Assembly: GCF_039545135.1 (NCBI RefSeq)
Contig: NZ_BAABRU010000009.1
Coordinates: 222,521 to 286,520, forward strand
Length of the DNA: 64,000 bases
Source: Herpetosiphon gulosus
GTDB lineage: Bacteria; Chloroflexota; Chloroflexia; Chloroflexales; Herpetosiphonaceae
Direction: 5' to 3'
Below, one piece after another: positions 10,401-18,917 of this stretch (position 1 is the first letter of the stretch; the number at the start of each line of letters is the position of its first letter). The notes beneath the pieces were generated by a model that saw only the letters and a program-made list of their open reading frames with translations, was not told the origin of the DNA and did not search any database. The position numbers and the translations under genes are program-made.

Positions 10401-13400
10401 TGCGCTGCCTAGTGCTGGCAAAACCATGAGCTTGATCGCAACTGAATCAACTCAGGCCTATGGGTTGAATGCTTCAGTCAATAGCAGTGGCAAGTTGGTT
10501 GTTGGATTAAATGATGTTAGCCCAAGTTTGACTGGCGTTATCACCATGGCCACCAATACCTGGATTACAATCACGATTAATGTTAATGATAAGCAGTTGC
10601 GGGTTTATCAAAATGGCACGCTCGATAGTGGGCTGAATAACAATGTGCGCTTGCGCTTAGTGGTTGGCGCTGGCAAGTTGGGCAATAGCATCGATGGGGC
10701 TAGCCCGCTGCATGGCAATCTCAACGATATCAGCATTATCAACAATAATGCTGAAACCGTGTTTGCGCTTGGTTTTGATGAACATAACACCAGCAGCCTG
10801 CGCACCAGTTTTGCCAACACTGCCAGCGGTGGTAGCATCGTAACCTGTGCCTCAACCGCAACCTGCCCAAGTTTGACCGCAGGTGCGACCAACGAAGGTC
10901 TGCTTTTTGATGGAACCGATGATTATTTGCCTTTGCCCGCAGCGGTAAGTAGCGCGGCTGGCACTAGCGGCTCATTCAGCTTCAAACTGAAATTGAGTGC
11001 CTTACCAGCCAGCGGCTCTTATTATTATTTGCTTGATAATGCTTGTTCTAGTTCAGGCGGAGCAGGCTACTGTTTACGAGCCTATATCGACTCAGCAGGC
11101 TTGGTCACATTTGGCTTGATCAACCGAACGTCGAGCAGCGTGGCGTTTGGCCCATTCTCGACAACTGCTTCTGGTGGGTTTAGCGGCAAACTTGGTAGCT
11201 GGGTTACCGTGACAATTAGCTGGAGTTTGGCGGCAGCGGCTGGCGCAACCAGCAATTTCGCAATCGCCACAACCCATAATGGCACCACCACCACCGCCAC
11301 CAGCAGCGGCACCAGCACCTACTGGCCATTGATCACGACCGATAGCAATGCGCGGTTTGGCCGCCGCGTTGGTGGCACATTGCCGCTCAAAGGTGCGCTC
11401 GATGATTTGGTGGCAACCAGCTATAACCTGAGTTTTGATCAACCAGCCTTCAATGTTGAGCAAATTAATCAGGTTAACGATGGGCGGGTCGCAGATTGTG
11501 TTAGCTTCTACAGTTGCCCCGCAACGAACAGCGCTGGCAAATTTGGCGCAGCCCTTAACTTCGATGGTAGCGACGATTATTTGCTGCTTGATCATACAGT
11601 TGCCGATGATTTTACGATCGCTTTTTGGATGCAATCGAGCCAAGCCACGGGCAGCGCTAGCGCTTGGTGGCAAGGCAATGGCTTGATCGATGGCGAAGTT
11701 GCTGGTAATGCCAACGATTTTGGCATCGCCCTTGGTGATGGCGGCAAAATCTTGTTTGGGGTTGGCAATCCTGCTGCTGGCGATACAACTCTCAAAGGTG
11801 GGAGTGTCGCCGATGGCGCTTGGCATCATGTGGTGGCGACCCGGGTCAAGCAAACTGGGGCAATGCGTTTGTATGTTGATGGCGTGCTAGTCGCTAGTGG
11901 CACAGGCAACACTGCTAGTCTGAGTGCGCCGCCCTATCTGCGCATCGGCATGATCCAAACTGGCTACAATGCCTATGCTGGCTTGCTCGATGAAATTGTG
12001 ATTGTGCCAGCAGCGGTTGATTTGGCTGGTGCTCAATTGCTGATGCAAACCACCTATCCAATCATCGACATCGCCGAAGATGTGACAACCTTCCAACTGA
12101 ATGCGCTTTCGGCCAGCAGCATCAGTGCCATCGCCAACGTCAGCAGCAACGCAGTCACCAGCCGTCATACATTTACCCACGAAGTTGAGGCAGCGATTGA
12201 TTTGCAATCGGCGATTGATTATCCGGTGACTGATAGCAACGCTGCCAACTTGCCGATCTTACTGCCGTTCGAAGAAGTGCCAGGCGAAACCAACTTTAGC
12301 AACTATGGCACAGTCACAGGCTATAGCCAAAACAACGAAATGAAATCGCCAACCTGCTATAGCTCAATTGGCTGCCCAACCGCTGGCTTGCCTGGGGTAG
12401 ATGGCCGTGCCGCCTACTTCAATGGCAGCGGCGATTGGCTGAGCTGTACGTATTCAGGGGTTTTGGGCTTGCCCTGTGCTTGGAACGAGGTTAATATTCG
12501 CACAGTGGCCGCGTGGGTCAAAGCAGATCGCGGCACAATCGCCGATTTCCGTGGCTCGATCGGGGCCAACGGAATCGAGTTGGATTTCAATAGTTTCAAG
12601 GTGACCGTCAATAGCACCACCTATCGAATTGCGATCGACTTGCCTGAAAATGAATGGGTGCATGTTGCGGCTACGGTTGATATGACCAGTCGAATTGCCA
12701 ACGTTTATGTCAATGGAGCCTTGTATGGCTCGACCAGCCTTGGCAGCACTGGCACATACAGCGGTAGTTTCCCATCGATCGGCGCAAATCGAGCTGGAAC
12801 CTTTGGCAACCTTGGAGCTGATGGCGATTTCTTCCATGGCTATATGGATGATCTGCGCGGCTATACCGTAACCCTCTCAGCAAGCCAAATCAAACAACTC
12901 TACAGCGAATCAGCTCCGGCCATGGCCTTTACGTTTGATGCTGATGCTAGCAGTGCCAGCACGGTGATCGATACCTCGGTCAATCGTTATGCTGGCGGGT
13001 TGCGCGGCTCAGTTTGTAACACCGTCACCCTGAATTCAGCCGATTTTGGCAATTTTGGCGCTGCTGGCATTAATATTCGCTTGGAGAGTACTGATCAACT
13101 GATCTTGAGTATGCCGCTGATCACAACCGCAGTGCAGCAGTTGAATCTTAACCTGCCAATTTGTGGTATCGATAGCCTCATTATTGAAGAAATTGCCAGC
13201 AATGGCACAACTTCGAATTATGGCGCGGTTAGCCTGAATGCGGCAAACTCGGGCACAACCTTCAACGTCAATCTTGGCCCATATCCAATTGACCATATTG
13301 TGCTGAATTATAGTTATGCCACGCCGACCAGCAGCAGCGCCCCCAGTCTGACCGCTGGCAAAATTGGCCAGAACATGACCTTTGGTGGTTCAGGCGTGAT

Positions 13401-16400
13401 CGAAGTCCAAAGTCCAACTGCTATTTCAGCCCTCACCAGCACATTTACTCTGATGGGCTGGATCAATCCCGATGATGTTGCCGGCTTCCAGCAGTTGATC
13501 GCCAGCGGCACGGATGCCACGAGCAATAATGGGTTTAGCTTTGAACTGAACGACGATCTGTTGCAATTCAAAACCTTGGGAGTCAAAACCTACGCCAGCA
13601 GTGCCAGCGTGCGAGCCGGAATCTGGCAGCATGTAGCCTTGGTCTTCGATAGCAATTACGATGCCTTGTTCTATATTAACGGTACATTGCAACAAACGAT
13701 CGATGGCTCTGCGGTCGCCAAGGCCAATAGCGACGATCCAACCTATATTGGCGGTAGCGCTAGCCCAATTGGCGTATTGCAAGGCTTTTTCCGTGGCCAA
13801 CTCGATCAGCTAGCAATTTACGACCGCCAAATGACCACAGGCGAAATCTATAGCATCTATTTGCGCGATTTACGCTGGTATAGCGCCCGTAGCACAGTTG
13901 AACTTCAAATTGATACTGATGCGCCAGTCATCACCTTGCTTAGCGCTGCCGATTATCTGGCAAACCAACCAACAACCTTGGTGGTATCAACAATCGATGC
14001 GACTTCCGGCGTGCGCTTGCTTGATGTTGGAGTCAAACAGCCCAATGCCAGCAGCTACACCTGGTCGAGCGCTGGCCTGTGTGCCGAATCGCTCAGCGTC
14101 GCGAGCAATGCTGCTTGGTGCTACAACTTTGATCCAACCACTTTGGGCGGGGCAGGCAATTATAGTTTGCAATTCCGCGCTGTCGATGCCGTCGGCAACC
14201 AAACAATCTCACCAGCCTATAGCATGAGCGTCGATACCACTGCCCCGAATGCCGCTAGCAGCTATAACGAAACCTGGCAACAACTCAATGCCAGCAGTAC
14301 TGATGAGCTTGCTTGGACGGTGGCACTCAACGGAACTGTCAGTGATCCAGGCAGCGGCATTGATCCAAGCTCAGTCCAACTAAGCCTGCTCGATAGCAGC
14401 GGAGCCTTGGCTGGGCTTGATCAAGCCCAAACTGCCACGGTGAGCGGCAATACCTGGAACATCAATTATGGCTTTGCCAACAAACGTCCATCTGGTCGCT
14501 ATAGCCTAAGCCTCAGCGCTACCGACATGGTCGGTAATAATTGGTCGGGAATCGTTGGCAGTATCGTGCTTGATGGGCGTGCTCCCAGTATGCAGCTTGA
14601 TCCAAGCATGCTCACATCACGGATTATCAGCACAACCCCAAATCTGAATGGCTTGCTGGTTGAGCAACCAGCTTGGGGCAGCGAAGTCGCGGCCTTCCAC
14701 TTTGCCGAAGCCAGTGGCGCAACCAGCTTTAGCGATTACTCGGATACCAATCTGGCAGCTACTTGTAGTGCAAATGCCTGCCCAAGCGGTGTAAGTGGCC
14801 TCTTTGGCCGAGCGCTCAACTTCGATGGTAACAACGATAGCCTGACGATTGCCAGCACTACAACCCTTGATTTGAGCGTGGCAAGTTTCAGCGTGTGGGT
14901 CAAACCAAGTTGGGTTTCAGGCACATTGGGCTATACGCCAACGATTTTGGCCCAAAGCAATGCTAGCAATAGCAATTGGCGTTGGCAAATGAGCGCCGAT
15001 TACCGCAGCATGCAATTAACCAATGGCAGTTCAATCACCAGCTTGCCACTCACCTTGGCCGCCAATCAATGGTCGCACGTGGCCTTAGTGCAAGCAGGCG
15101 ATCGCTGGACTGGCTACTTGAATGGAGTTGCAATTGGCACGATCGAGCAAGCGTTTGGCTCAAACACTGGTTTGCCACTGCACATTGGCTCAAATGGCAC
15201 AAGTCAGTTTTGGGCAGGCCAACTTGATCAACTAACGATCTACGAACGTGATTTATCGGCGGCTGAAGTCTATGCCTTGGCCCAAAACAAGGTCGCAGGG
15301 GTCAGCAAAGCGCAAGTTTGGCTAGCTCCCGACGAAACGATGCTACCAGCTAGCCCGTTGATCAGCTACGATTTTGCTGAAGTGCGTGGCGCAACCAGCT
15401 TTGCCGATGCGAGTGGCAATGGCCATGCAGCAACCTGTAGCAACTGTCCAATTGCCACCAATGGCTGGACTGATGCTGAGGCACTGAGTTTTGATGGAGT
15501 TAACGATGGCCTGAGCGCCACGATTACTAACAATCTGAGCTTGGCAAACTTTACCCAAGCAGCTTGGATTTATTCAACTGCAACCGATAATGGCTATCAT
15601 TCAGTGATGGGTTATCAACCAGGCACGCTCAATCAGCATCGCCCACCAAGCATCTATATTACCCAGAAAACGCGCATTCACGCTGGGTTTGGCGATGGCA
15701 GCGTGTTCACATCATTGGAAACTGGCTCCGTCCTAACGCCTAATGCTTGGAATCACATCGCAACAACCTTTGATGGTCAAGTCTACCGTGTCTATGTCAA
15801 TGGCACGGCAGTTTATACCTCGACGGCCAGCGCTGGTCGCACGCCCTATCCGGTTTCCAAGCTAGAGATTGGTAAGGCTGATACCTATTTCAAAGGCGCG
15901 ATCGACCAAGTGCGCATCTATGATCGAGCACTTTCGGCCAGCGATATTGGGTTGTTGGCTTCAAGCTGGACGAATGCCAGCCTGAGCGAGACAAATACTG
16001 CTAGCGCCGATTGGAGTTATCAAATTCCTAATGGCTTGCAAGGCTTGTACAAACTGAGTTTGCGCGGCACCGATACATTCAGCAACACCGAAAGCATTAC
16101 CACAATTTGGCGTGGGATGCTCGATAGCGTTGCACCTAACGTCTCGATTAGCGCTACGCATCAAGGCGGTGGCTTTGCTGCCTCAACGGTTTACACCATT
16201 ACCGCCAGTGACATGTTCCTTGATCCAGCGACATTGATCACGCCATGCCAAACGACCAACAGCACGTTGAGCTATAACCAAATGGGCGGGGTTAGCTCGC
16301 TAATTGTGGCATGCAGCGTTGCAGGCCATCAGCAAGGGAACGTCAGTGCAACTGTTCGCGATTTGGCGGGGAACCAAGCCAGCATATCCTTTAATCTCCC

Positions 16401-17502
16401 AATGCCAAGCACCAGCCCAGCGATTTTGATTAGCAGTCCAACGGGCAGCATTACTGGAACTGCGCCGATCAGCATTACAGGGGGAGCGTATGCGCCGATT
16501 GGCATTCAAAGCGTGGCAGTTTTGATTAATGGTCAGAGTTTGAGCACGCTCAGCTATGGCGTTGGCATCACCAATACGCTTTGGGCCACAAATTGGCAGC
16601 CGCAAACGAGCGGGAGCTACACCATCACGGCGATGTTAACTGCGAGCGATGGCGGGGTTTACACTGATACAATCATGATCAGCGTGCACGAAGCCTATCA
16701 ATTAACTGTCAACCGTGCAGGCACGGGCAGTGGCTCAATTAGCAGCGAGCCAACAAGCATCAATTGTGGTGATGTTTGTAGCGCCTATTTTGCCGAAAGT
16801 AGCGTTATCACCCTGACCGCCACGCCTGCAAGCAATTCCGTGTTTAGCGGTTGGAGTGGCGCGTGTAGTGGCAATAGCCTGTGTGTTGTGCCCATGACCC
16901 AAACGCAGAGCGTTACCGCCAGCTTTAGATTGAAGACCTATCCATTGGGCATTAGTTTTGCGGGCACTGGTGATGGCACGGTCAATATTCTGCCAAATGG
17001 CGTTAATTGTACCCGCCAAACCCCAGCCTGTTTGCTATTCTTCAATGCCGGAACCGTAGTGACCTTGACGGCTACACCGCTTGCGAATGCCAGCTTTAGT
17101 GGTTGGAGCGGCGATTGTAGCGGAACTGCAATATGTGTATTGACGATCGATCGGGCATATAACGTGTCTGCCCGTTTCGATCTGGTCACGCCAACACCAA
17201 CCGCGACGGTCACAAGCACACCAACCAATACGCCAACCGCGACGGCTACGCCAACGACAACACCAACCGCCACCGCGACAACGACCAGCACGCTCACTGT
17301 TACACCAAGTCCAAGCGCTACCGCGACAACTACACCAAGTCCAACCGCAACGAATACGCCAACGGCCACCGCAACGGTGACAATCACGGCCACCGCGACG
17401 GCAACAGTAACGCCAACCCCAAGCGCAACGCCAACCCCAAGCGCAACGCCAACCCTAGGCGTAAGCGAATATCGAGTTTATCTACCGATTGCCATGCGCT
17501 AA
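4435..17502 (+). CDS. Giant (4355 aa) LamG-repeat surface protein with TSP3-like calcium repeats
   Basis: A predicted cell-surface protein. Residues 8-27 form a signal or anchor segment. A region of about 260 residues resembling LolA-type lipoprotein-carrier folds follows, then two hydrophobic helices (about 297-350). TSP3-like DSDGDGLxD calcium repeats are at about 428-572 and again at 1511-1630. Between them lies a cluster of four or five membrane helices (about 1135-1304). Eight LamG/concanavalin-like domains follow (about 1660-3850), each marked by an FDG-x-x-D-like strand, and Ig-like stretches are interspersed. Two repeats with FSGWSG (divergent InlB/Gly-Trp type), a T/P-rich linker and the tail EYRVYLPIAMR end the protein. 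The ATG at 4435 has GGAGG four bases before it and opens directly into the signal sequence; an upstream ATG at 4246 has neither. LamG domains usually bind glycans or proteins, so adhesion or prey contact is inferred. Confidence 0.88.
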   Translation: MHIRSSRSLIVRATWLALLALLLSPFLLGWLDQAATPQTAIERAWELAGASGSYRYQANIEQTTYPVAAITSAGREPQIDRLALEGQVDATTNYLEMQLWNSADRNPAKAHSLRLLEGKVEQRQGLGPWQAGDLQDLNGIAPSGNLLSFLIGADDVQLLAQESRSFDTAAGAALDLTLTYEHYGFTLDGIRLAEKLGPMLEAQIRASRNVPAHVVLDAGRAYRDMQGHGEIWIDQTGLPRRIALTLEFPAQSGQGRSTATIVGDYSGFDQSRLALATTPFSANPINWLSFRLTEQLPALRLLVLQMVSIGLVLALIGWWMRRLHNRKIHAFTVGLVIISLLTMPLFRADLTAAFAAEQQTEQAKYDQQRAQHEALSEAVAAQQTSNWNPHQNPRSTQPKAALPDADLTALLQARPELALPSMLASSDPTDSDGDGLTDYDEAIWGACPSASSSSADCIGVADSTDSDGDGLSDGIEVNQLGTLPDEADSDGDLLDDQLEVAGFSFGGTQWYLDPYASDSNSDGLTDGMECQVWVEISSDYDPTAACPDADADGTPDVFDLDNDNDGVNDAVDNSPNGVIAQTFNGDTPLELSINQLETDKPVYVDFQITPTNADHLDYFGTVLDWPTGDSAGQIQRHLETNFANTENLTLRSSDTNAANGDVRLVPMLQIRMPYTSGHYANLPINASYSGIDRSLEMAVDNWLDSSAIDRYDLSVYDSNSGDGDLLAYLPVSYVSDESDGGVVGFAARMFYQPSQGSNGLATWGAAHEIRLVWLVEMLTDSCTDDTDLSTCEDSYAIIQTYYDEWKLAGLTVTEEHGTDTAIVYENPTEDTNLALDSDLWVASWNMSNSFLRGRDCSSINGSGTCTSNGSRDVTISNLASSIDGWAGGAANHGLAVQTFSYSHNDDYVEDLTITRTAELLDSVFTPYANQTNPTLLFASEHRSRSVNVDDSTISSAAVSLDFDADAVPLVTAASMSWAPYQYTDGVWGNYDPEQYLLLLNTLMTSDEFFQGDGSSTSLDEISGKQIWGQSYYAALLQGLSESIESDGDLLWTESIEVPESVYTPGWPSATPKGFTFIGSAYLNTIIESVSKFAKYKAMGYSGYSFWSVINHAYKKGFTQYTFSFERLLQNKKSLALHGLIGVTTIGLAVGATLFAVGYLTGDDTTFQAGLYILNAATIVGVGLYIANMMHKFYTLYQSGMGVTAILKSTTMANFKAVGKLGLVLGTVVPWIIFLSTSGSVLWKMITTGEGGSIALTVYVAYTLASTIITVLMFALEYVPGIGQVFSFLFLMVYFVDGILAIFGVRTVQDRMTEALAKLLYDVDIVIKNMDSSDRLQIDIVDRSLAEPEAGFVVSNSITYTMRVTNTLRYGTQYSASDANKASFLYTLDDEPVDYHDQISKGDMRGDWDAIGGRKIRLSKTIVSVDALDLDRVGTGINRSFDGLLYLNEAYQLPYTGCWLDAFSCSTETFGGSSELNIGASETLDILPSTLSEFYAMEWNDRGQLSFPSQRDHDGDGLFSVAAGGVDPDDLTRDADADLLLDTYELAQGTDPEAIDTDGDGLDDARELTLGTNPLLNDSDGDGLDDGTESATGWLISYSDDSGNRSYTRVWSNPNVGDIDDDGLNDLQEFVYGFNPWVATDASLIDTLVQFADMDVSESDAAAVLLRLEESADASVFANSASTSNFSCGSTSTCPIAAQPGRYGNAATFDGVNDYLQTSVSLAPTAYTQAAWVYPTSSDSNFHGIVGYHGGILAQRAPSIYMFQAGRVQVGFGDGTNWNSLSTSGVVLSSNTWSHIATTFDGTTMRLYINGVEQANSVAAAGKVPYPISTLRVGRIDNYFQGSIDEVNLFDRALSASEVVALKDGRYNPNDLVVQPGAALSYSTSVSNTLAAQGIHGQLIGTTSASDPLLAQPKIALRFEESDRKSGFSPASGESEAATCVGISCPTSDLVSGTDRSVAFDGVDDQLAIGTLAYENAFQASTFSFKVKLNALPSAGKTMSLIATESTQAYGLNASVNSSGKLVVGLNDVSPSLTGVITMATNTWITITINVNDKQLRVYQNGTLDSGLNNNVRLRLVVGAGKLGNSIDGASPLHGNLNDISIINNNAETVFALGFDEHNTSSLRTSFANTASGGSIVTCASTATCPSLTAGATNEGLLFDGTDDYLPLPAAVSSAAGTSGSFSFKLKLSALPASGSYYYLLDNACSSSGGAGYCLRAYIDSAGLVTFGLINRTSSSVAFGPFSTTASGGFSGKLGSWVTVTISWSLAAAAGATSNFAIATTHNGTTTTATSSGTSTYWPLITTDSNARFGRRVGGTLPLKGALDDLVATSYNLSFDQPAFNVEQINQVNDGRVADCVSFYSCPATNSAGKFGAALNFDGSDDYLLLDHTVADDFTIAFWMQSSQATGSASAWWQGNGLIDGEVAGNANDFGIALGDGGKILFGVGNPAAGDTTLKGGSVADGAWHHVVATRVKQTGAMRLYVDGVLVASGTGNTASLSAPPYLRIGMIQTGYNAYAGLLDEIVIVPAAVDLAGAQLLMQTTYPIIDIAEDVTTFQLNALSASSISAIANVSSNAVTSRHTFTHEVEAAIDLQSAIDYPVTDSNAANLPILLPFEEVPGETNFSNYGTVTGYSQNNEMKSPTCYSSIGCPTAGLPGVDGRAAYFNGSGDWLSCTYSGVLGLPCAWNEVNIRTVAAWVKADRGTIADFRGSIGANGIELDFNSFKVTVNSTTYRIAIDLPENEWVHVAATVDMTSRIANVYVNGALYGSTSLGSTGTYSGSFPSIGANRAGTFGNLGADGDFFHGYMDDLRGYTVTLSASQIKQLYSESAPAMAFTFDADASSASTVIDTSVNRYAGGLRGSVCNTVTLNSADFGNFGAAGINIRLESTDQLILSMPLITTAVQQLNLNLPICGIDSLIIEEIASNGTTSNYGAVSLNAANSGTTFNVNLGPYPIDHIVLNYSYATPTSSSAPSLTAGKIGQNMTFGGSGVIEVQSPTAISALTSTFTLMGWINPDDVAGFQQLIASGTDATSNNGFSFELNDDLLQFKTLGVKTYASSASVRAGIWQHVALVFDSNYDALFYINGTLQQTIDGSAVAKANSDDPTYIGGSASPIGVLQGFFRGQLDQLAIYDRQMTTGEIYSIYLRDLRWYSARSTVELQIDTDAPVITLLSAADYLANQPTTLVVSTIDATSGVRLLDVGVKQPNASSYTWSSAGLCAESLSVASNAAWCYNFDPTTLGGAGNYSLQFRAVDAVGNQTISPAYSMSVDTTAPNAASSYNETWQQLNASSTDELAWTVALNGTVSDPGSGIDPSSVQLSLLDSSGALAGLDQAQTATVSGNTWNINYGFANKRPSGRYSLSLSATDMVGNNWSGIVGSIVLDGRAPSMQLDPSMLTSRIISTTPNLNGLLVEQPAWGSEVAAFHFAEASGATSFSDYSDTNLAATCSANACPSGVSGLFGRALNFDGNNDSLTIASTTTLDLSVASFSVWVKPSWVSGTLGYTPTILAQSNASNSNWRWQMSADYRSMQLTNGSSITSLPLTLAANQWSHVALVQAGDRWTGYLNGVAIGTIEQAFGSNTGLPLHIGSNGTSQFWAGQLDQLTIYERDLSAAEVYALAQNKVAGVSKAQVWLAPDETMLPASPLISYDFAEVRGATSFADASGNGHAATCSNCPIATNGWTDAEALSFDGVNDGLSATITNNLSLANFTQAAWIYSTATDNGYHSVMGYQPGTLNQHRPPSIYITQKTRIHAGFGDGSVFTSLETGSVLTPNAWNHIATTFDGQVYRVYVNGTAVYTSTASAGRTPYPVSKLEIGKADTYFKGAIDQVRIYDRALSASDIGLLASSWTNASLSETNTASADWSYQIPNGLQGLYKLSLRGTDTFSNTESITTIWRGMLDSVAPNVSISATHQGGGFAASTVYTITASDMFLDPATLITPCQTTNSTLSYNQMGGVSSLIVACSVAGHQQGNVSATVRDLAGNQASISFNLPMPSTSPAILISSPTGSITGTAPISITGGAYAPIGIQSVAVLINGQSLSTLSYGVGITNTLWATNWQPQTSGSYTITAMLTASDGGVYTDTIMISVHEAYQLTVNRAGTGSGSISSEPTSINCGDVCSAYFAESSVITLTATPASNSVFSGWSGACSGNSLCVVPMTQTQSVTASFRLKTYPLGISFAGTGDGTVNILPNGVNCTRQTPACLLFFNAGTVVTLTATPLANASFSGWSGDCSGTAICVLTIDRAYNVSARFDLVTPTPTATVTSTPTNTPTATATPTTTPTATATTTSTLTVTPSPSATATTTPSPTATNTPTATATVTITATATATVTPTPSATPTPSATPTLGVSEYRVYLPIAMR

Positions 17503-17527
17503 ATAGGGTTGAAAACTGGTTCTCGTG

Positions 17528-17572
17528 CCCTAACCCCCTCGCCTCTCGCCCACTGCGGCGGGAGAGGGGGTC
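17528..17572. repeat. GC-rich intergenic palindromic repeat, copy B
   Basis: A single unit with CCCTAACCCCCTCGCC followed by the CTCGCCC-ACTGCGGC-GGGAGAG hairpin, just after the stop of the giant gene. The stem could act as a transcription terminator for it. It is related to the copies at 4027, 21198, 25129, 33931 and 47582. Confidence 0.75.
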
Positions 17573-17606
17573 AGCTTACGGGGGTAGGTTTTTAAGGATT
17601 AAGGAA

Positions 17607-17681
17607 TGACGCATCACCGAACCAGCGGTATGATTCGGGGTATGAATAACCAATCAAGCTCCGTGAGGTCGTGATGCGTCA
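17607..17681. repeat. 11-bp inverted repeat pair in an empty intergenic stretch
   Basis: TGACGCATCAC at 17607-17617 is matched by its exact reverse complement GTGATGCGTCA at 17671-17681, 53 bases apart. The 17503-17816 interval otherwise holds the repeat above and a 29-codon open frame (17697-17786) that I do not recognise. This may be the terminal repeat pair of a tiny decayed element or a pair of operator half-sites; no transposase is present. Confidence 0.5.
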
Positions 17682-17816
17682 TGCAGGATTATTAGCATGG
17701 GAAGCCGTCGTGTCATCGGATCGCCACTGAATCACGACATTGATTACGGTTTTGGCCTTCATGCAAGTCGTAGCCTTCGCGATTAAATTTCATCTTGTAT
17801 CCTTGGAGCAATCAGG

Positions 17817-18674
17817 TTACCCTCGGCGAATCGCTAAGGCTAAACTACGAAACCAAGGATGCCTCATTGCATGTTCGGTATGCATCCGTTGCGCAAAGGC
17901 TTGACGATGCTCACTGGTACATCCAAGCTGATACAAATAGTTCCCTAATTTGAGTGCATCAATTGATTTTGGCTCACGCGGTGGAATGCTCATCGCTGGA
18001 TCATCCCAACGCCAAGGCGGATTCCAATGCTCATATTTTGGCTGTTGATTGCCCAATTCAGACCACATTCGCCAATCTAGCGATACATTTCGAATCTGAC
18101 GGGGAGCCAGCTGCTGCGTCCATGCAATCTCATGTTGCCAACGTAAGGTATTTGGGCTAGGTTTTTGTTTGATCGTAATGCCTACAAAATTTAAGCGCCG
18201 CAAAATCGCCGGCGCATCAAGCCCTTCATGACCAGCCCAATCAAGCCAAAGCTCTAGCAATGCGCCAAAAGTCCCCCCTGAGCAAACGAGATCAATCAAG
18301 CTAATCGACAAAGGCCGTTGGGCAATTTGGCGTGGAGTCAAACCAACTGCGGTTAAATAGTCATACATCGCAGGCAAAGCAGTCGGGTGTTTTCGTCGAA
18401 TCTGTTCAATCGATTCGTCGTAAATTGAGATATTGACCATAGTGCAGCGCCTAGCCCACGGCGTATCAGCCAAAATCCCACGTAGATAATCAAACAAATT
18501 TTCTGGCGAACGGCCAATAAAAATCAGATCATTATCCCCAGCCTGGCCGAGTACGCGCACACAGCATGCTTGCAACGCCGCAATAAAGCTGGGTTTTGGC
18601 AATGGTTCAGGCTGCTCAAGTAAACTACCAAGCTGCTCATGTTTCGCAATGTTCCAACGAAATGGCTTACTCAT
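17817..18674 (-). CDS. Conserved-looking protein with a possible phosphoribosyltransferase-like motif
   Basis: A 285-residue soluble protein that I do not recognise by name. Two segments resemble the core of phosphoribosyltransferase-like folds: strand plus helix NDLIFIGRSPENLFDYL (about 48-64), and ISLIDLVCSGGTFGALLELW (124-143), where a hydrophobic strand runs into a Ser-Gly-Gly-Thr loop as in PRPP-binding loops. The classical acidic pair before that loop is reduced to a single Asp, so catalysis is uncertain. The C-terminal third is Trp-rich. There is no signal peptide or membrane segment. A weak GAGCAGG ribosome site precedes the ATG. It stands alone, so context gives no function. The fold suggestion is inference. 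Confidence 0.6.
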   Translation of the reverse strand: MSKPFRWNIAKHEQLGSLLEQPEPLPKPSFIAALQACCVRVLGQAGDNDLIFIGRSPENLFDYLRGILADTPWARRCTMVNISIYDESIEQIRRKHPTALPAMYDYLTAVGLTPRQIAQRPLSISLIDLVCSGGTFGALLELWLDWAGHEGLDAPAILRRLNFVGITIKQKPSPNTLRWQHEIAWTQQLAPRQIRNVSLDWRMWSELGNQQPKYEHWNPPWRWDDPAMSIPPREPKSIDALKLGNYLYQLGCTSEHRQAFAQRMHTEHAMRHPWFRSLALAIRRG

Positions 18675-18773
18675 TGATACCTGCTCAAGCTAGAAACAAG
18701 CAGGAGCATAGCACGGCGGTTTCGTTGGCAGCATCATTCTATGGCTGTAACAAGCCTCATGCTAAAGCTTGAT

Positions 18774-18896
18774 CCACGAAGATCGAAACCGCGAAGGACG
18801 CGAAGAGCGCTAAGTTTGGTCAATCTGGTTTGCTGGGATTAAACACATTCCAAAATTTCAACCAACTCACAATTCGTGTGCTTCGCGGTTACATTT
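18774..18896. repeat. Intergenic segment with inverted AACCGCGAAG arms
   Basis: AACCGCGAAG at 18787-18796 is matched by its reverse complement CTTCGCGGTT at 18881-18890. The left arm continues as GACGCGAAGAG, giving a short GCGAAG direct repetition. It lies between the convergent end of nothing on the right and the start region of the 17817-18674 gene, just past the UvrA-like stop. It may be a non-coding repeat or a weak terminator. Confidence 0.4.
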
Positions 18897-18917
18897 CACC
18901 TCTCACTCCTTACTAAC

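Noticed and set aside
11092..11853. A 253-codon minus-strand frame inside the giant gene
   Set aside because: It has no family features and lies opposite LamG-coding sequence whose frame and domains are clear.
16938..17393. A minus-strand frame rich in Val, Gly and Ala
   Set aside because: It is the complement of the Thr/Pro linker of the giant protein, where codon repetition keeps the opposite frame open.
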